Source: an uncultured Paracoccaceae bacterium (GTDB lineage Bacteria; Pseudomonadota; Alphaproteobacteria; Rhodobacterales; Rhodobacteraceae). From it: DNA of 64,000 nucleotides. The notes below the pieces were generated by a model. It worked only from the letters and a program-made list of their open reading frames with translations. It was not told the origin of the DNA and did no database searches. A program made the translations under genes and the position numbers. Below, piece after piece: positions 34,495 to 42,803 of the stretch. The DNA is taken from NCBI GenBank assembly GCA_947498985.1, contig CANMMF010000003.1:62001-126000 (forward strand), written 5' to 3'. Numbering within the stretch: the stretch's first letter is position 1; each line of letters starts with the position of its first letter.

Positions 34495-34558
34495 CCATCC
34501 GGCTCGCCCGGCGGGCCCGCCCCGCTATATCACCGGCAAAGCCGCCTTTCGGCACGCC

Positions 34559-35026
34559 ATGACAGGTTCGTTCGTGACAGATATCCCCCGTTCCGCGCTT
34601 CTTCTCGGTCTTGCCGGTGTGATCCCCTTTGCCTGGGGCGCGCTCACCTTGCTGTGGGAGCCTGCCGCGGTCTGGGGGCAGGCCAATCTGGGGCCGCGTT
34701 TCATCGGGCCTTATGTGCAGCTTTTCTACGGCTCGGTCATTCTCAGCTTCATGTCCGGCGTGCTCTGGGGGTTTGCCACAAGGGCCAGCGGCGCGCAGGC
34801 GACAACGGGCTACGCGCTGTCGGTGATCCCGGCGCTCTGGGCGTTTTTCATGACCGGCGGCGGGCCGGTCTCGGCGGGCACCAACCTGATCTTCGGGTTC
34901 CTGGGGTTGCTGTTGCTCGACTGGCAATTCTGGCGCTGGGGGCTCGCGCCCGCCTGGTGGCTGCGCTTGCGCGGAGTGCTGACCGCGCTGGTGGTGATCT
35001 GCCTGGCGGTCGGCGTCTTTCTCTGA
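34559..35026 (+). CDS. DUF3429 family membrane protein
   Basis: This 155-aa protein has four or five membrane segments (LLLGLAGVIPFAWGALTLL, YGSVILSFMSGVLWGF, TGYALSVIPALWAFFM, NLIFGFLGLLLLDW, ALVVICLAVGVFL). The order and the FMSGVLWGF motif match DUF3429 proteins, whose function is unknown. ATG 34559 was chosen because it starts the conserved part. It lies in a run of plus-strand housekeeping genes. Confidence 0.75.
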   Translation: MTGSFVTDIPRSALLLGLAGVIPFAWGALTLLWEPAAVWGQANLGPRFIGPYVQLFYGSVILSFMSGVLWGFATRASGAQATTGYALSVIPALWAFFMTGGGPVSAGTNLIFGFLGLLLLDWQFWRWGLAPAWWLRLRGVLTALVVICLAVGVFL

Positions 35027-35067
35027 GCGGCCTTGATCCGGCCGCGCGAACAGGCCACACCAGAGCC

Positions 35068-35658
35068 ATGAGTGATCCAGAAACCATCCGCATCTACGAC
35101 GCGCGCGCCGAGGATTACGCGCGCACCCTTGGCTCTGACGCGCCAGACGCAACCCTGCGCCGCTTCATCGAGGCATTGCCTGAGGCGGGCCGCGTGCTCG
35201 ATCTTGGCTGCGGGCCGGGGCGGTCGGCGCATTTCATGGCCGAGGCCGGGCTCGTGGTCGACGCCTGGGACGCTTCCGCAAAGATGGTGGAGATGGCCGC
35301 GTCCGACCGGCGCGTCACCGCGCGGCAGGCCGCGTTCGACGATCTCGACGCCGAAACCATCTATGACGGCATCTGGGCCAATTTCTCATTGCTGCACGCG
35401 CCGCGCGACGCGATGCCGCGCCATCTGCAGGCCATCGCCACCGCTTTGAAACCCGGCGGGCTCTTTCATGTAGCGGTCAAGGAAGGCACGGGCGAGGCGC
35501 GCGACAAGCTGGGCCGCAAATACAGCTACTACACCGAAGCGGCGCTGAGCGCGCTTTTGCGCGAGGCGGGCCTTGCCCCCGGCGCGTTCCGGTCCGGTGA
35601 GGAAAAAGGGCTCGACGGTATGATGGCGCGCTGGATCTCGGTGACCGCGATTGCCTGA
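35068..35658 (+). CDS. Class I SAM-dependent methyltransferase
   Basis: This 196-aa protein has the SAM-binding motif [15 protein letters not shown], the acidic post-strand residue in VDAWDAS, and motif IV-like [10 protein letters not shown]. The substrate is unknown; [18 protein letters not shown] near the end is typical of small-molecule methyltransferases. It overlaps rnhA by 8 bp, which must start at TTG 35651 within its last codons, so the two are translationally linked. Confidence 0.88.
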   Translation: MSDPETIRIYDARAEDYARTLGSDAPDATLRRFIEALPEAGRVLDLGCGPGRSAHFMAEAGLVVDAWDASAKMVEMAASDRRVTARQAAFDDLDAETIYDGIWANFSLLHAPRDAMPRHLQAIATALKPGGLFHVAVKEGTGEARDKLGRKYSYYTEAALSALLREAGLAPGAFRSGEEKGLDGMMARWISVTAIA

Positions 35659-36118
35659 TCTTTTTGCCTATACCGATGGCGCGTGTTCCGGCAATCCCGG
35701 GCCCGGTGGCTGGGGTGTGCTGATGCGCGCCACCGACGGTGACACCATCCTGAAAGAGCGCGAGCTGAAGGGCGGCGAGGCGGAGACCACAAACAACCGC
35801 ATGGAGCTGCTGGCCGCCATCCACGCGCTGGAAAGCCTGACGCGGCCGTCCGAGATCACGATTGTGACCGACAGCGCCTATGTCAAAAACGGCGTGACAA
35901 GCTGGATCCACGGCTGGAAACGCAATGGCTGGCGCACGTCGTCGAAAAAACCGGTCAAGAATGTCGAGCTCTGGCAACGGCTCGACGAGGCGCAGGCGTC
36001 CCATTCGGTGACCTGGGAATGGGTCAAGGGCCACGCGGGCCACCCCGAGAACGAGCGCGCGGACGAGCTGGCGCGCGCTGGCATGGCGCCGTTCAAGCCC
36101 GCCCGCGACGACGCATGA
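35651..36118 (+). CDS. rnhA: Ribonuclease HI
   Basis: This 155-aa enzyme degrades RNA in RNA-DNA hybrids. Catalytic residues sit in [17 protein letters not shown] (Asp), NNRMELLAA (Glu), [11 protein letters not shown] (Asp) and [11 protein letters not shown] (Asp). The start is TTG 35651, overlapping the methyltransferase stop; without it the N-terminal catalytic Asp would be lost, so the rare start codon is well supported. Confidence 0.95.
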   Translation: MPDLFAYTDGACSGNPGPGGWGVLMRATDGDTILKERELKGGEAETTNNRMELLAAIHALESLTRPSEITIVTDSAYVKNGVTSWIHGWKRNGWRTSSKKPVKNVELWQRLDEAQASHSVTWEWVKGHAGHPENERADELARAGMAPFKPARDDA

Positions 36119-36224
36119 GCGGCGCGGTTGGCGCCTGCCGGGCTCTGCTGGGACGGCGCGCAGGTGCATCACCGCCGCTCTTCGATGGCCGCGCGCGCCC
36201 CGCGCCCGGCAGCCGGGAGGCCGC

Positions 36225-36848
36225 GTGACGCTTCTGACGCTTCTCGATTACACCGCCGTGCTGGTCTTCGCGCTTTCCGGCGCGCTGGTGGCCAGCCGCG
36301 CGCAGCTCGACATTGTGGGGTTTGCCTTTTTCGCCTGCCTCACCGGCGTTGGCGGCGGCACGCTGCGGGACGTGTTGCTGGACCGGAACCCGGTCTTCTG
36401 GATCGCCGATCCGACCTATCTCGCGGTGGGCTGTGCCGCCGCCCTGCTGGTCTTTTTCACCGCGCACCTGCTGGAAAGCCGCTATCGCGCGATCCTCTGG
36501 CTCGATGCTGCGGCGCTGGCCTTTGCGGTCGCGGCAGGGTCCGGCATCGCGCTGGCGCTGGAAAAATCCGCCGCGATCATCGTGGTCATGGGCATCCTGA
36601 CCGGTTGCGCGGGTGGGCTGATGCGCGACGTCGTGGCCAACGAGGTGCCAATGGTGCTGAAACAGGGCGAGCTTTACGTCACATGCGCGCTGCTGGGCTC
36701 GGTCGCCACGGTGGTCTGCGCGACGCTTGGTCTGGCGCCGATCCTGGCTGCCCTGGCCTGCGCCGGGGTGACCTTTGGCCTGCGTGCCGGGTCGCTGGCC
36801 TTTGGCTGGCGGTTGCCGGTCTACAAGGCCTTCCCGCCGCGCCAGTAG
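36225..36848 (+). CDS. TRIC/UPF0126 (YicG-like) membrane protein
   Basis: This 207-aa protein has seven membrane segments formed by two repeats, each with the glycine-rich motif GVGGGTLRDVLL and GCAGGLMRDVVANEVP. This duplication marks the UPF0126/TRIC cation-channel fold. The start is GTG 36225. Substrate is debated; some homologues are glycine transporters. It converges with the lyase gene at 36864. Confidence 0.9.
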   Translation: MTLLTLLDYTAVLVFALSGALVASRAQLDIVGFAFFACLTGVGGGTLRDVLLDRNPVFWIADPTYLAVGCAAALLVFFTAHLLESRYRAILWLDAAALAFAVAAGSGIALALEKSAAIIVVMGILTGCAGGLMRDVVANEVPMVLKQGELYVTCALLGSVATVVCATLGLAPILAALACAGVTFGLRAGSLAFGWRLPVYKAFPPRQ

Positions 36849-36863
36849 CCGCCCGCAACACGT

Positions 36864-38060
36864 CTACTGCAGATCCGCAAAGGCCGCCTGCAGGCGCGCG
36901 CCTGCCTCGATCACCCGGGCGCGGGTGGTGGCCAGATTGAACCTCAGGCTGAGCGCGCCGCCCACGCCAAAATCGGGCCCCGCACTTGGCGCGATGCGCG
37001 CCGACTTGCGCACGCGCCGGTCGATCTCGTCGTAGCTCATGCCGGTGCCGGAGAAGTCGACCCAGGCCAGGTAGGTCGCCTCGAGCGGCATCGCGCGCAC
37101 GCCGGGAATGGCGTTCACCGCCGCGTCGAAGACCGCGATGTTGCCCGCCAGATGCTCCAGCTGCGCATCTGCCCAGGCCGCCCCCTCGGGCGAATAGGCG
37201 GCGGTCACCATCTTGTAGCCGAGGAGGTTGGCGTCAAAATCGAGCGAGCGCAGCCGCTGCTGCATCGCGCCGCGCAGCTCCGCGTCGGGGATGATCATGT
37301 TGCCGGTGCGCATGCCCGCGATGTTGAAGGTCTTGGAGGCCGCGGTCAGCGTCACCGTCCGGTCGCGCTGTGCGCGCGCGGCCACGTCCATCGGCACGAA
37401 ACGGCGGCCGGGAAACACGAAATCCTGATGCACCTCGTCGGTGATCAGGATCATGTCGTTGCGCGCGGCAAACGCCGCGACCGACTGCAGCTCGTCTCGC
37501 GTCCAGACCCGCCCCGAGGGGTTCTGCGGCGAGCACCAGATCAGCATCCGCTCGTCGCCGGTGAGTCGGTTCTGCGCGTCGTCGAGATCCAGCTCGTAGC
37601 GCGCCCCGTCGAGCCGCAGCGGGCATTCGGTGACCTCCCGGCCCGCCTTGCGGATCTTGTAAAAGAACTCGTGATAGACCGGCGAGAAGATCGCGATCGG
37701 CGCGCCGGGCGCGCTCCAGACGTCGATGCAAAGCGCAATGGCGTTGCCCAGCCCCTGCGCGGTCAGGATCCAGTCCGGCTCGATCTGCCAGTTGTGGCGC
37801 GTCTGCATCCACCACCCGATTGCCTCCTTGTAGGCGCTTTGGTCGGTGAAATAGCCGAACACGCCGTGATCGACCTGCGCCTGCGCCGCGCGCAGCACGC
37901 AAGGCGCGGTAGCGTAGTCGCTGTCGGCGGTCCACATCGAGATGCCGTCTTCGGAGGGCACCCCGAAGCGGCTTTCAAGCGTATCCCATTTGCTGCAATG
38001 CGTGCCGCGCCGTTCGATCGGCGTGTTGAAATCGAAAGGCTGGCGGCTCTGCTCGGTCAT
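36864..38060 (-). CDS. MalY/PatB-type PLP-dependent C-S lyase or aminotransferase
   Basis: This 398-aa fold-type I PLP enzyme has the family N-terminus RRGTHCSKWD, the cofactor Asp in ITDEVHQDF, and the Schiff-base Lys in LTAASKTFNIAGMRTG. This matches MalY/PatB cystathionine beta-lyases, which cleave cysteine conjugates to pyruvate, ammonia and a thiol. ATG 38060 has AAGGGA upstream. In marine bacteria such lyases can act in sulfur metabolism, but the substrate here is not determined. Confidence 0.92.
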   Translation of the reverse strand: MTEQSRQPFDFNTPIERRGTHCSKWDTLESRFGVPSEDGISMWTADSDYATAPCVLRAAQAQVDHGVFGYFTDQSAYKEAIGWWMQTRHNWQIEPDWILTAQGLGNAIALCIDVWSAPGAPIAIFSPVYHEFFYKIRKAGREVTECPLRLDGARYELDLDDAQNRLTGDERMLIWCSPQNPSGRVWTRDELQSVAAFAARNDMILITDEVHQDFVFPGRRFVPMDVAARAQRDRTVTLTAASKTFNIAGMRTGNMIIPDAELRGAMQQRLRSLDFDANLLGYKMVTAAYSPEGAAWADAQLEHLAGNIAVFDAAVNAIPGVRAMPLEATYLAWVDFSGTGMSYDEIDRRVRKSARIAPSAGPDFGVGGALSLRFNLATTRARVIEAGARLQAAFADLQ

Positions 38061-38162
38061 CGGGATCCCTTTGCGCGTCTTCGGGCGGACGCTAGCGCCT
38101 TTGCCTGCGGTTGCAAGAGCGTCGGCTTGCACGACGGCCGAGTTTTGCCTAAGTGAAACGGC

Positions 38163-38687
38163 ATGAAACGGCCGATCCTGATCCACCCCGACCCACGGCT
38201 CAAGAAAGCCTGCGACAGCGTCCCCGATCTCGACGACGAGCTGCGGGCGCTGGCCGATGACATGCTCGAGACGATGTATGCCGCGCCGGGGATCGGCTTG
38301 GCGGCACCGCAGGTCGGCGTGCTGAGCCGGCTGATCGTGCTCGATTGCGTGAAGGCCGAAGAGGCGGCGCCGCGCCCGCTGGTCATGTTCAATCCGCGCG
38401 TGACCGCGTCGTCGGAGCTGATGAATGTCTATGAGGAAGGCTGCCTCTCGATTCCCGATCAATACGCCGATGTGGAGCGTCCCGCCGAGGTCGAGGTCGA
38501 ATGGACGGACCGCGACGGCCATTTGCGGAAAGAGGCGTTTGGCGGGCTCTGGGCGACCTGCGTGCAGCACGAGATCGACCATCTCGACGGCAAGCTCTTC
38601 ATCGATTACCTCAAGCCGCTGAAGCGCCAGATGATCACCCGCAAGATGGTCAAGCTGAAGAAAGAACGCGCGCGGGAAAAGGCGTGA
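38163..38687 (+). CDS. def: Peptide deformylase
   Basis: This 174-aa metalloenzyme removes the formyl group from nascent proteins. All three motifs are intact: GIGLAAPQ, EEGCLSIP (metal Cys) and QHEIDHLDG (two metal His and catalytic Glu). It heads a four-gene run with two deformylase-like genes and fmt, separated from the next by 2 bp. Confidence 0.97.
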   Translation: MKRPILIHPDPRLKKACDSVPDLDDELRALADDMLETMYAAPGIGLAAPQVGVLSRLIVLDCVKAEEAAPRPLVMFNPRVTASSELMNVYEEGCLSIPDQYADVERPAEVEVEWTDRDGHLRKEAFGGLWATCVQHEIDHLDGKLFIDYLKPLKRQMITRKMVKLKKERAREKA

Positions 38688-38689
38688 GC

Positions 38690-39181
38690 ATGCGCGAGAT
38701 CCTGCGCTGGCCGGATCCGCGGCTGGGCACCGTCTGCGCGCCGGTGAGCGATGTCGCCTCGGTCGCGGGGCTTGTCGCGGACATGTTCGAGACGATGTAT
38801 GCCGCCCCCGGGCGTGGGCTCGCGGCGCCGCAGGTCGGCGCGCTGGTCCGGGTCTTCGTGATGGATGCGGGCTGGAAGAGCGGCGAGAAGACGCCGCTGG
38901 CCTGTCTCAACCCGCGCATCGTCGCCGCCTCGGACCGGCTGGTCACCGGCGAGGAAGCGTGCCTCTCGATCCCCGGCGTCACCGCTGAGGTCACCCGGCC
39001 CGATGCGATCACGCTGGCCTTCACCGATCCGGAGGGGGCGGCGCAGGTGCTGGAGCTCACCGGGTTTGCCGCCACATGCGCGCAGCACGAGCTCGACCAT
39101 CTGGACGGTCTGGTGCATTTCGACCGGCTGGAGCCCGCGGCGCGCGCGGCGCTGGTGGCGGATTACGAGGCGCTGGCGTGA
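38690..39181 (+). CDS. Peptide deformylase paralogue 2
   Basis: This 163-aa protein keeps the metal ligands and catalytic Glu: EEACLSIPG (Cys kept, preceding Gly now Ala) and QHELDHLDG. Motif 1 is GRGLAAPQ with Arg where Ile or Val is usual. It could be active with altered specificity. ATG 38690 lies 2 bp after the first def. It overlaps the third copy by 4 bp. Confidence 0.88.
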   Translation: MREILRWPDPRLGTVCAPVSDVASVAGLVADMFETMYAAPGRGLAAPQVGALVRVFVMDAGWKSGEKTPLACLNPRIVAASDRLVTGEEACLSIPGVTAEVTRPDAITLAFTDPEGAAQVLELTGFAATCAQHELDHLDGLVHFDRLEPAARAALVADYEALA

Positions 39182-39672
39182 CCGCGCGCCGCTGCCTGCC
39201 CTGGCCCGACAAGCGGTTGCGCAGCGCCGCCGCTCCCGTCGAGGCGATCACCGACGAGGTCCGCGCGATCTGGGAGGACATGGTCGACACGATGGAGGCG
39301 ATGCCGGGCGTCGGGCTCGCCGCACCGCAGATCGGCGAGATGCTGCGGCTTGCGGTTGTCGATGCCTCGGACGCGCGCGGGCAGGTGATCCGGCTGGCCA
39401 ATCCCGAGATCCTGCACGCCTCCATGGAGCTGCGCGCGCATGAAGAGGCAAGCCCCAACCTGCCCGGTGTCTACGCCAGAATCTCGCGCCCGCGTGCCGT
39501 GACGGTGCGGTTTCTCAACGAGGATGGAGACGTGAGGGAGCGCGATTTCGTGGGGCTCTGGGCCACGTCGGTGCAGCACCAGATCGACCATCTGAACGGG
39601 CGGATGTATTTCGACCATCTCAGCAAGGTGAAGCGCGACATGCTGCTGCGCCGGGCCAGGAAAGGCCAGTGA
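39178..39672 (+). CDS. Degenerate peptide deformylase paralogue 3
   Basis: This 164-aa protein starts at GTG 39178, overlapping copy 2. It retains motif 1 (GVGLAAPQ) but motif 2 reads EEASPNLPG, placing Ser where the metal-binding Cys should be, and motif 3 reads QHQIDHLNG, replacing the catalytic Glu with Gln. Loss of both residues makes normal deformylase activity unlikely, yet the frame is intact and coupled to active genes, so a regulatory or binding role is inferred. Confidence 0.88.
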   Translation: MTARRCLPWPDKRLRSAAAPVEAITDEVRAIWEDMVDTMEAMPGVGLAAPQIGEMLRLAVVDASDARGQVIRLANPEILHASMELRAHEEASPNLPGVYARISRPRAVTVRFLNEDGDVRERDFVGLWATSVQHQIDHLNGRMYFDHLSKVKRDMLLRRARKGQ

Positions 39673-39695
39673 TGCAGCGGGTGACGTGTGTCGGA

Positions 39696-39713
39696 GCGGG
39701 GGCCAGCCCCCGC
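39696..39713. repeat. GC-rich hairpin upstream of fmt
   Basis: GCGGGGG (39696-39702) pairs with CCCCCGC (39707-39713) over a CCAG loop, followed by ACCCCCGGCGGTATTTGAAA and a run of GAAGAAG. I recall similar GC-hairpin plus GTATTTGAAAA sequences as recurring intergenic elements in Rhodobacteraceae, but this could not be checked. Confidence 0.5.
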
Positions 39714-39757
39714 ACCCCCGGCGGTATTTGAAAAGAGAAGAAGCAGGAAGGGGTCAC

Positions 39758-40669
39758 ATGCGGGTGGTTTTCATGGGCAGCCCGGCATTTTCTGTGCCGG
39801 TGCTGGAGGCGCTGGTGGAGGCGGGGCACGAGATCGCCTGCGTCTATTGCCAGCCGCCGCGGCCCGCCGGGCGCGGAAAGCAGCCGCGCGCCACGCCGGT
39901 GCAGGCCCGCGCCGAAGCGCTGGGGCTCACGGTGCGCCACCCGGCCTCGCTGAAAACCGACGCGGCGCAGGCTGAGTTTGCGGCGTTGCGGGCGGATGTC
40001 GCGGTGGTGGTGGCCTATGGGTTGATCCTGCCGCAGCCGGTGCTCGATGCGCCGGCGCATGGCTGCCTGAATATCCACGCCTCGCTGCTGCCGCGCTGGC
40101 GCGGCGCGGCACCGATCCATCGCGCGATCCTCGCAGGTGACGCCGAAACCGGCGTCTGCATCATGCAGATGGAGGCCGGGCTCGATACCGGACCGGTGCT
40201 GTTGCGCCACGCGGTGCCGATTGGCGCGGAGGATACCACGGGCATCCTGCATGACCGCCTGAGCGCGCTCGGTGCCCGGCTCATCGTGCAGGCGCTGGAG
40301 CAATTGGGATCGCTCACGCCGGACCCGCAGCCCGATGACGGGGTGAGCTATGCCGCCAAGATCGACAAGTCCGAGGCAGAGATCGACTGGACCCGGCCTG
40401 CGCCGGTGGTCAGTCGCCAGATCCGCGGGCTGGCGCCCTTTCCCGGTGCCTGGACCCTGCATGAGGGCGCGCGTCTGAAGCTGCTTGGCGCGCGGGTTGT
40501 GGCCGGGCAGGGCGCGCCGGGACAGGCGCTTGACGACGGCTTTGTGATTGCCTGCGGTGACGGCGCGGTGCAGGTTACAAAGGCGCAGCGTGCGGGCAAG
40601 GGCGCGCAGCCGGCCGAGACGTTTCTGCGCGGCCACGCAATCCCTAAAGGCGCACAACTGGGAGAGTAG
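39758..40669 (+). CDS. fmt: Methionyl-tRNA formyltransferase
   Basis: This 303-aa enzyme formylates initiator Met-tRNA using 10-formyl-tetrahydrofolate. [17 protein letters not shown] opens the fold, the formyl-folate loop [21 protein letters not shown] has the catalytic Asn and His, and the C-terminal OB-like domain follows. GGAAGGGG precedes ATG 39758. It is paired with the def genes, as usual, since the two enzymes add and remove the same formyl group. Confidence 0.97.
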   Translation: MRVVFMGSPAFSVPVLEALVEAGHEIACVYCQPPRPAGRGKQPRATPVQARAEALGLTVRHPASLKTDAAQAEFAALRADVAVVVAYGLILPQPVLDAPAHGCLNIHASLLPRWRGAAPIHRAILAGDAETGVCIMQMEAGLDTGPVLLRHAVPIGAEDTTGILHDRLSALGARLIVQALEQLGSLTPDPQPDDGVSYAAKIDKSEAEIDWTRPAPVVSRQIRGLAPFPGAWTLHEGARLKLLGARVVAGQGAPGQALDDGFVIACGDGAVQVTKAQRAGKGAQPAETFLRGHAIPKGAQLGE

Positions 40670-40673
40670 AACC

Positions 40674-40910
40674 ATGTTCCCCACCATCATGGGCACCGTC
40701 GTGATCGCCGGTATCGTGGGCTACGCCTCCGAACGGTCGGGCTTTACCCATAACGGCGTGCTGCAAAGCATCATCATCTGCATCGGCGGCGCGTTTCTGG
40801 CGTATTTCCTGCGCCTGATGTTCGGGATCGGTTTTGGCTCGCCCGGGCTCAACGCCATCGCGTCTTCCATCGGCGCGCTGATCATCGTGCCCACGCATTG
40901 GAGGAAGTGA
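40674..40910 (+). CDS. GlsB/YeaQ/YmgE-like small membrane protein 1
   Basis: This 78-aa protein has two or three membrane segments (TIMGTVVIAGIVGYASE, GVLQSIIICIGGAFLAYFLR, LNAIASSIGALIIVP). The pattern of a small glycine-rich two-repeat protein fits the GlsB/YeaQ/YmgE family. It starts 4 bp after fmt and is followed 1 bp later by a second member, so the two probably act together. Family function is unknown, though homologues are stress-related. Confidence 0.65.
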   Translation: MFPTIMGTVVIAGIVGYASERSGFTHNGVLQSIIICIGGAFLAYFLRLMFGIGFGSPGLNAIASSIGALIIVPTHWRK

Positions 40911-40911
40911 C

Positions 40912-41142
40912 ATGCCCATCGTCTGGCTCATCATCATCGGCGCGGCGGCGGGGTTCCTGGCCACCCGCTTCATGCGGATCGAGGCCGGGGTGGTCCAGAC
41001 CGTCCTCATCGGCATTGCGGGCGCGCTGATCGGCGGGCTGATCATACGCTTCCTGCTGGTGATCTCGGGGCTCTTTGCAGGGCTTGTCGGTGCCGTGCTC
41101 GGGGCGATGCTGCTCTTGTGGATCTGGAAGCGGTTTTTCTGA
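40912..41142 (+). CDS. GlsB/YeaQ/YmgE family small membrane protein 2
   Basis: This 76-aa protein opens MPIVWLIIIGAAAGFLATRFM and has two more hydrophobic segments with GxxxG spacing (IGIAGALIGGLI, GLFAGLVGAVLGAML). It matches the transglycosylase-associated protein (Tag) family more clearly than the preceding gene. It is tandem with gene 1, spaced 1 bp, and likely co-translated. Confidence 0.8.
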   Translation: MPIVWLIIIGAAAGFLATRFMRIEAGVVQTVLIGIAGALIGGLIIRFLLVISGLFAGLVGAVLGAMLLLWIWKRFF

Positions 41143-41252
41143 CGCCCGCGCCAGTGTCTGTGCGAATTTGCAAAGCATGCTGCGCGCAACCTGGGCTTTG
41201 CCATCTGGCTGCACAGGTCTATCTCTGCCTGCACGCATAAAGGAGATCTCTC

Positions 41253-42242
41253 ATGGGCCAGCTTATCGACGGCGAATGGCATGACCAATGGTACGACACC
41301 AAGAAAACCGGCGGCAAATTTGTGCGATCCAACGCGAAGTTCCGCAACTGGATCACCGCCGATGGCGCGCCGGGCCCCTCCGGCGAGGGTGGTTTCGAGG
41401 CCGAGGCGGGGCGCTACCACCTCTATGTGAGCTTTGCCTGCCCCTGGGCGCATCGCACACTGATCTTCCGCAAACTCAAGGGCTTGGAAGACCTGATCGA
41501 CGTGAGCGCGGTGCATCCGGACATGCTGTCGGACGGCTGGACCTTCGAGACCGATGATAAGGGGGCAACCGGCGACAGGCTTTACGGCCTGCCCTTCGCG
41601 CGCGACATCTACATCAAGGCAGATCCCAACATTTCGGGCCGCGTGACCGTGCCCATCCTCTGGGACAAGACGCGCGAGACCATCGTGTCGAACGAAAGCG
41701 CCGAGATCATCCGGATGTTCAACTCCGCCTTCGATCATCTGACCGGCAACACCGAAGATTACTGGCCGCAAGAGCTGCGTGAGGCCATCGAGCCGGTGAA
41801 CGACCGCATCTATGACACTCTCAACAACGGCGTCTACAAGTCCGGTTTTGCCACCACGCAGCAGGCCTATGAGGACGCGGTTCTGCCGCTTTTCGAGACG
41901 CTGGACTGGCTGGAAAGCCGTCTGTCGGAAAACCGCTACCTGATGGGTGACCGCATTACCGAAGCCGATTGGCGGCTTTTCACCACGCTGATCCGGTTCG
42001 ACAAGGTCTATCACGGGCATTTCAAGTGCAACCGGGCGCGGATCATCGATTACCCGAATATCAACGGCTATATGCGCGAGCTCTACCAATGGCCCGGCGT
42101 TGCCGAGACGGTGAATTTCGATCACATCACGCGGCATTACCACTACAGCCACGAGACGGTGAACCCGCACCGCATCGTGCCCGTGGGCCCCGATCTGAAC
42201 CTAGACGCACCACATGGGCGCGAGGCCCGTCACGCGGCCTGA
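41253..42242 (+). CDS. Glutathionyl-hydroquinone reductase (Xi-class GST)
   Basis: This 329-aa enzyme removes glutathione from glutathionyl-hydroquinones. The family's catalytic motif is seen as FACPWAHRTLIFRKLKGLED, and the C-terminal part (ITEADWRLFTTLIRFDKVYHGHFKCN) holds the conserved residues. AAGGAG is upstream of ATG 41253. It is monocistronic and converges with the receiver-domain gene. Confidence 0.95.
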   Translation: MGQLIDGEWHDQWYDTKKTGGKFVRSNAKFRNWITADGAPGPSGEGGFEAEAGRYHLYVSFACPWAHRTLIFRKLKGLEDLIDVSAVHPDMLSDGWTFETDDKGATGDRLYGLPFARDIYIKADPNISGRVTVPILWDKTRETIVSNESAEIIRMFNSAFDHLTGNTEDYWPQELREAIEPVNDRIYDTLNNGVYKSGFATTQQAYEDAVLPLFETLDWLESRLSENRYLMGDRITEADWRLFTTLIRFDKVYHGHFKCNRARIIDYPNINGYMRELYQWPGVAETVNFDHITRHYHYSHETVNPHRIVPVGPDLNLDAPHGREARHAA

Positions 42243-42250
42243 GAGGGGCG

Positions 42251-42610
42251 TCAATGGGTGGCGAAATGCTCCACCATCGCCGCCAGATCGTCTGGCGGCG
42301 TGCCGGTGGGCAGGAACGCGCGGGCATTGGTGCAATGCTGGAAGATCGAGCCGTCCGAGAAAAAGCAGGTGTTGGTCACAAAGACCACACGCGCCTCGGG
42401 CTGCCGGTAATTGGCAAAATCGGAGATCGCCAGCGCACCGGTGACGTTGTCGGTCAGATCGAGGATGATCACCCGGAAGTCCTTCGTTCTGAGGATGTCG
42501 ATTGCATCATCCTGAGAGCTCGCGATGTCGACATTTGCGCCAAACCGACCGAGATGGTGTTTCCAGATCCGGGCCAGGCTGGACTGGCATTGAACAATGA
42601 GTACGTTCAC
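42251..42610 (-). CDS. Stand-alone receiver-like response regulator
   Basis: This 119-aa protein starts at GTG 42610 behind GGAGG. It resembles a CheY-like receiver: hydrophobic strand VNVLIVQCQ at the start, the phospho-acceptor-like Asp in VIILDLTDN, and RVVFVTNT around the conserved Thr. The usual acidic pair after strand 1 is missing (QCQ), and no clear switch Lys is seen, so phosphorylation is doubtful. It is divergent from the lytic transglycosylase gene. Confidence 0.65.
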   Translation of the reverse strand: MNVLIVQCQSSLARIWKHHLGRFGANVDIASSQDDAIDILRTKDFRVIILDLTDNVTGALAISDFANYRQPEARVVFVTNTCFFSDGSIFQHCTNARAFLPTGTPPDDLAAMVEHFATH

Positions 42611-42803
42611 CAACCCCTCCTTCGGAAATCGTGGAATGAACAAAAGCTTAACCACTTAACACGGACAAATCTCAACAAAGTGTTAACAGAGCCGATGCAA
42701 TTCCGGTCAGTTTCCTCCGATACGCGGAGTTTCGCCTTATCATCGCCTTGTTCCGCCTCACCACGCTGATACTGTGCGCAAAATTGTGACAAGAGGTGGG
42801 ATT

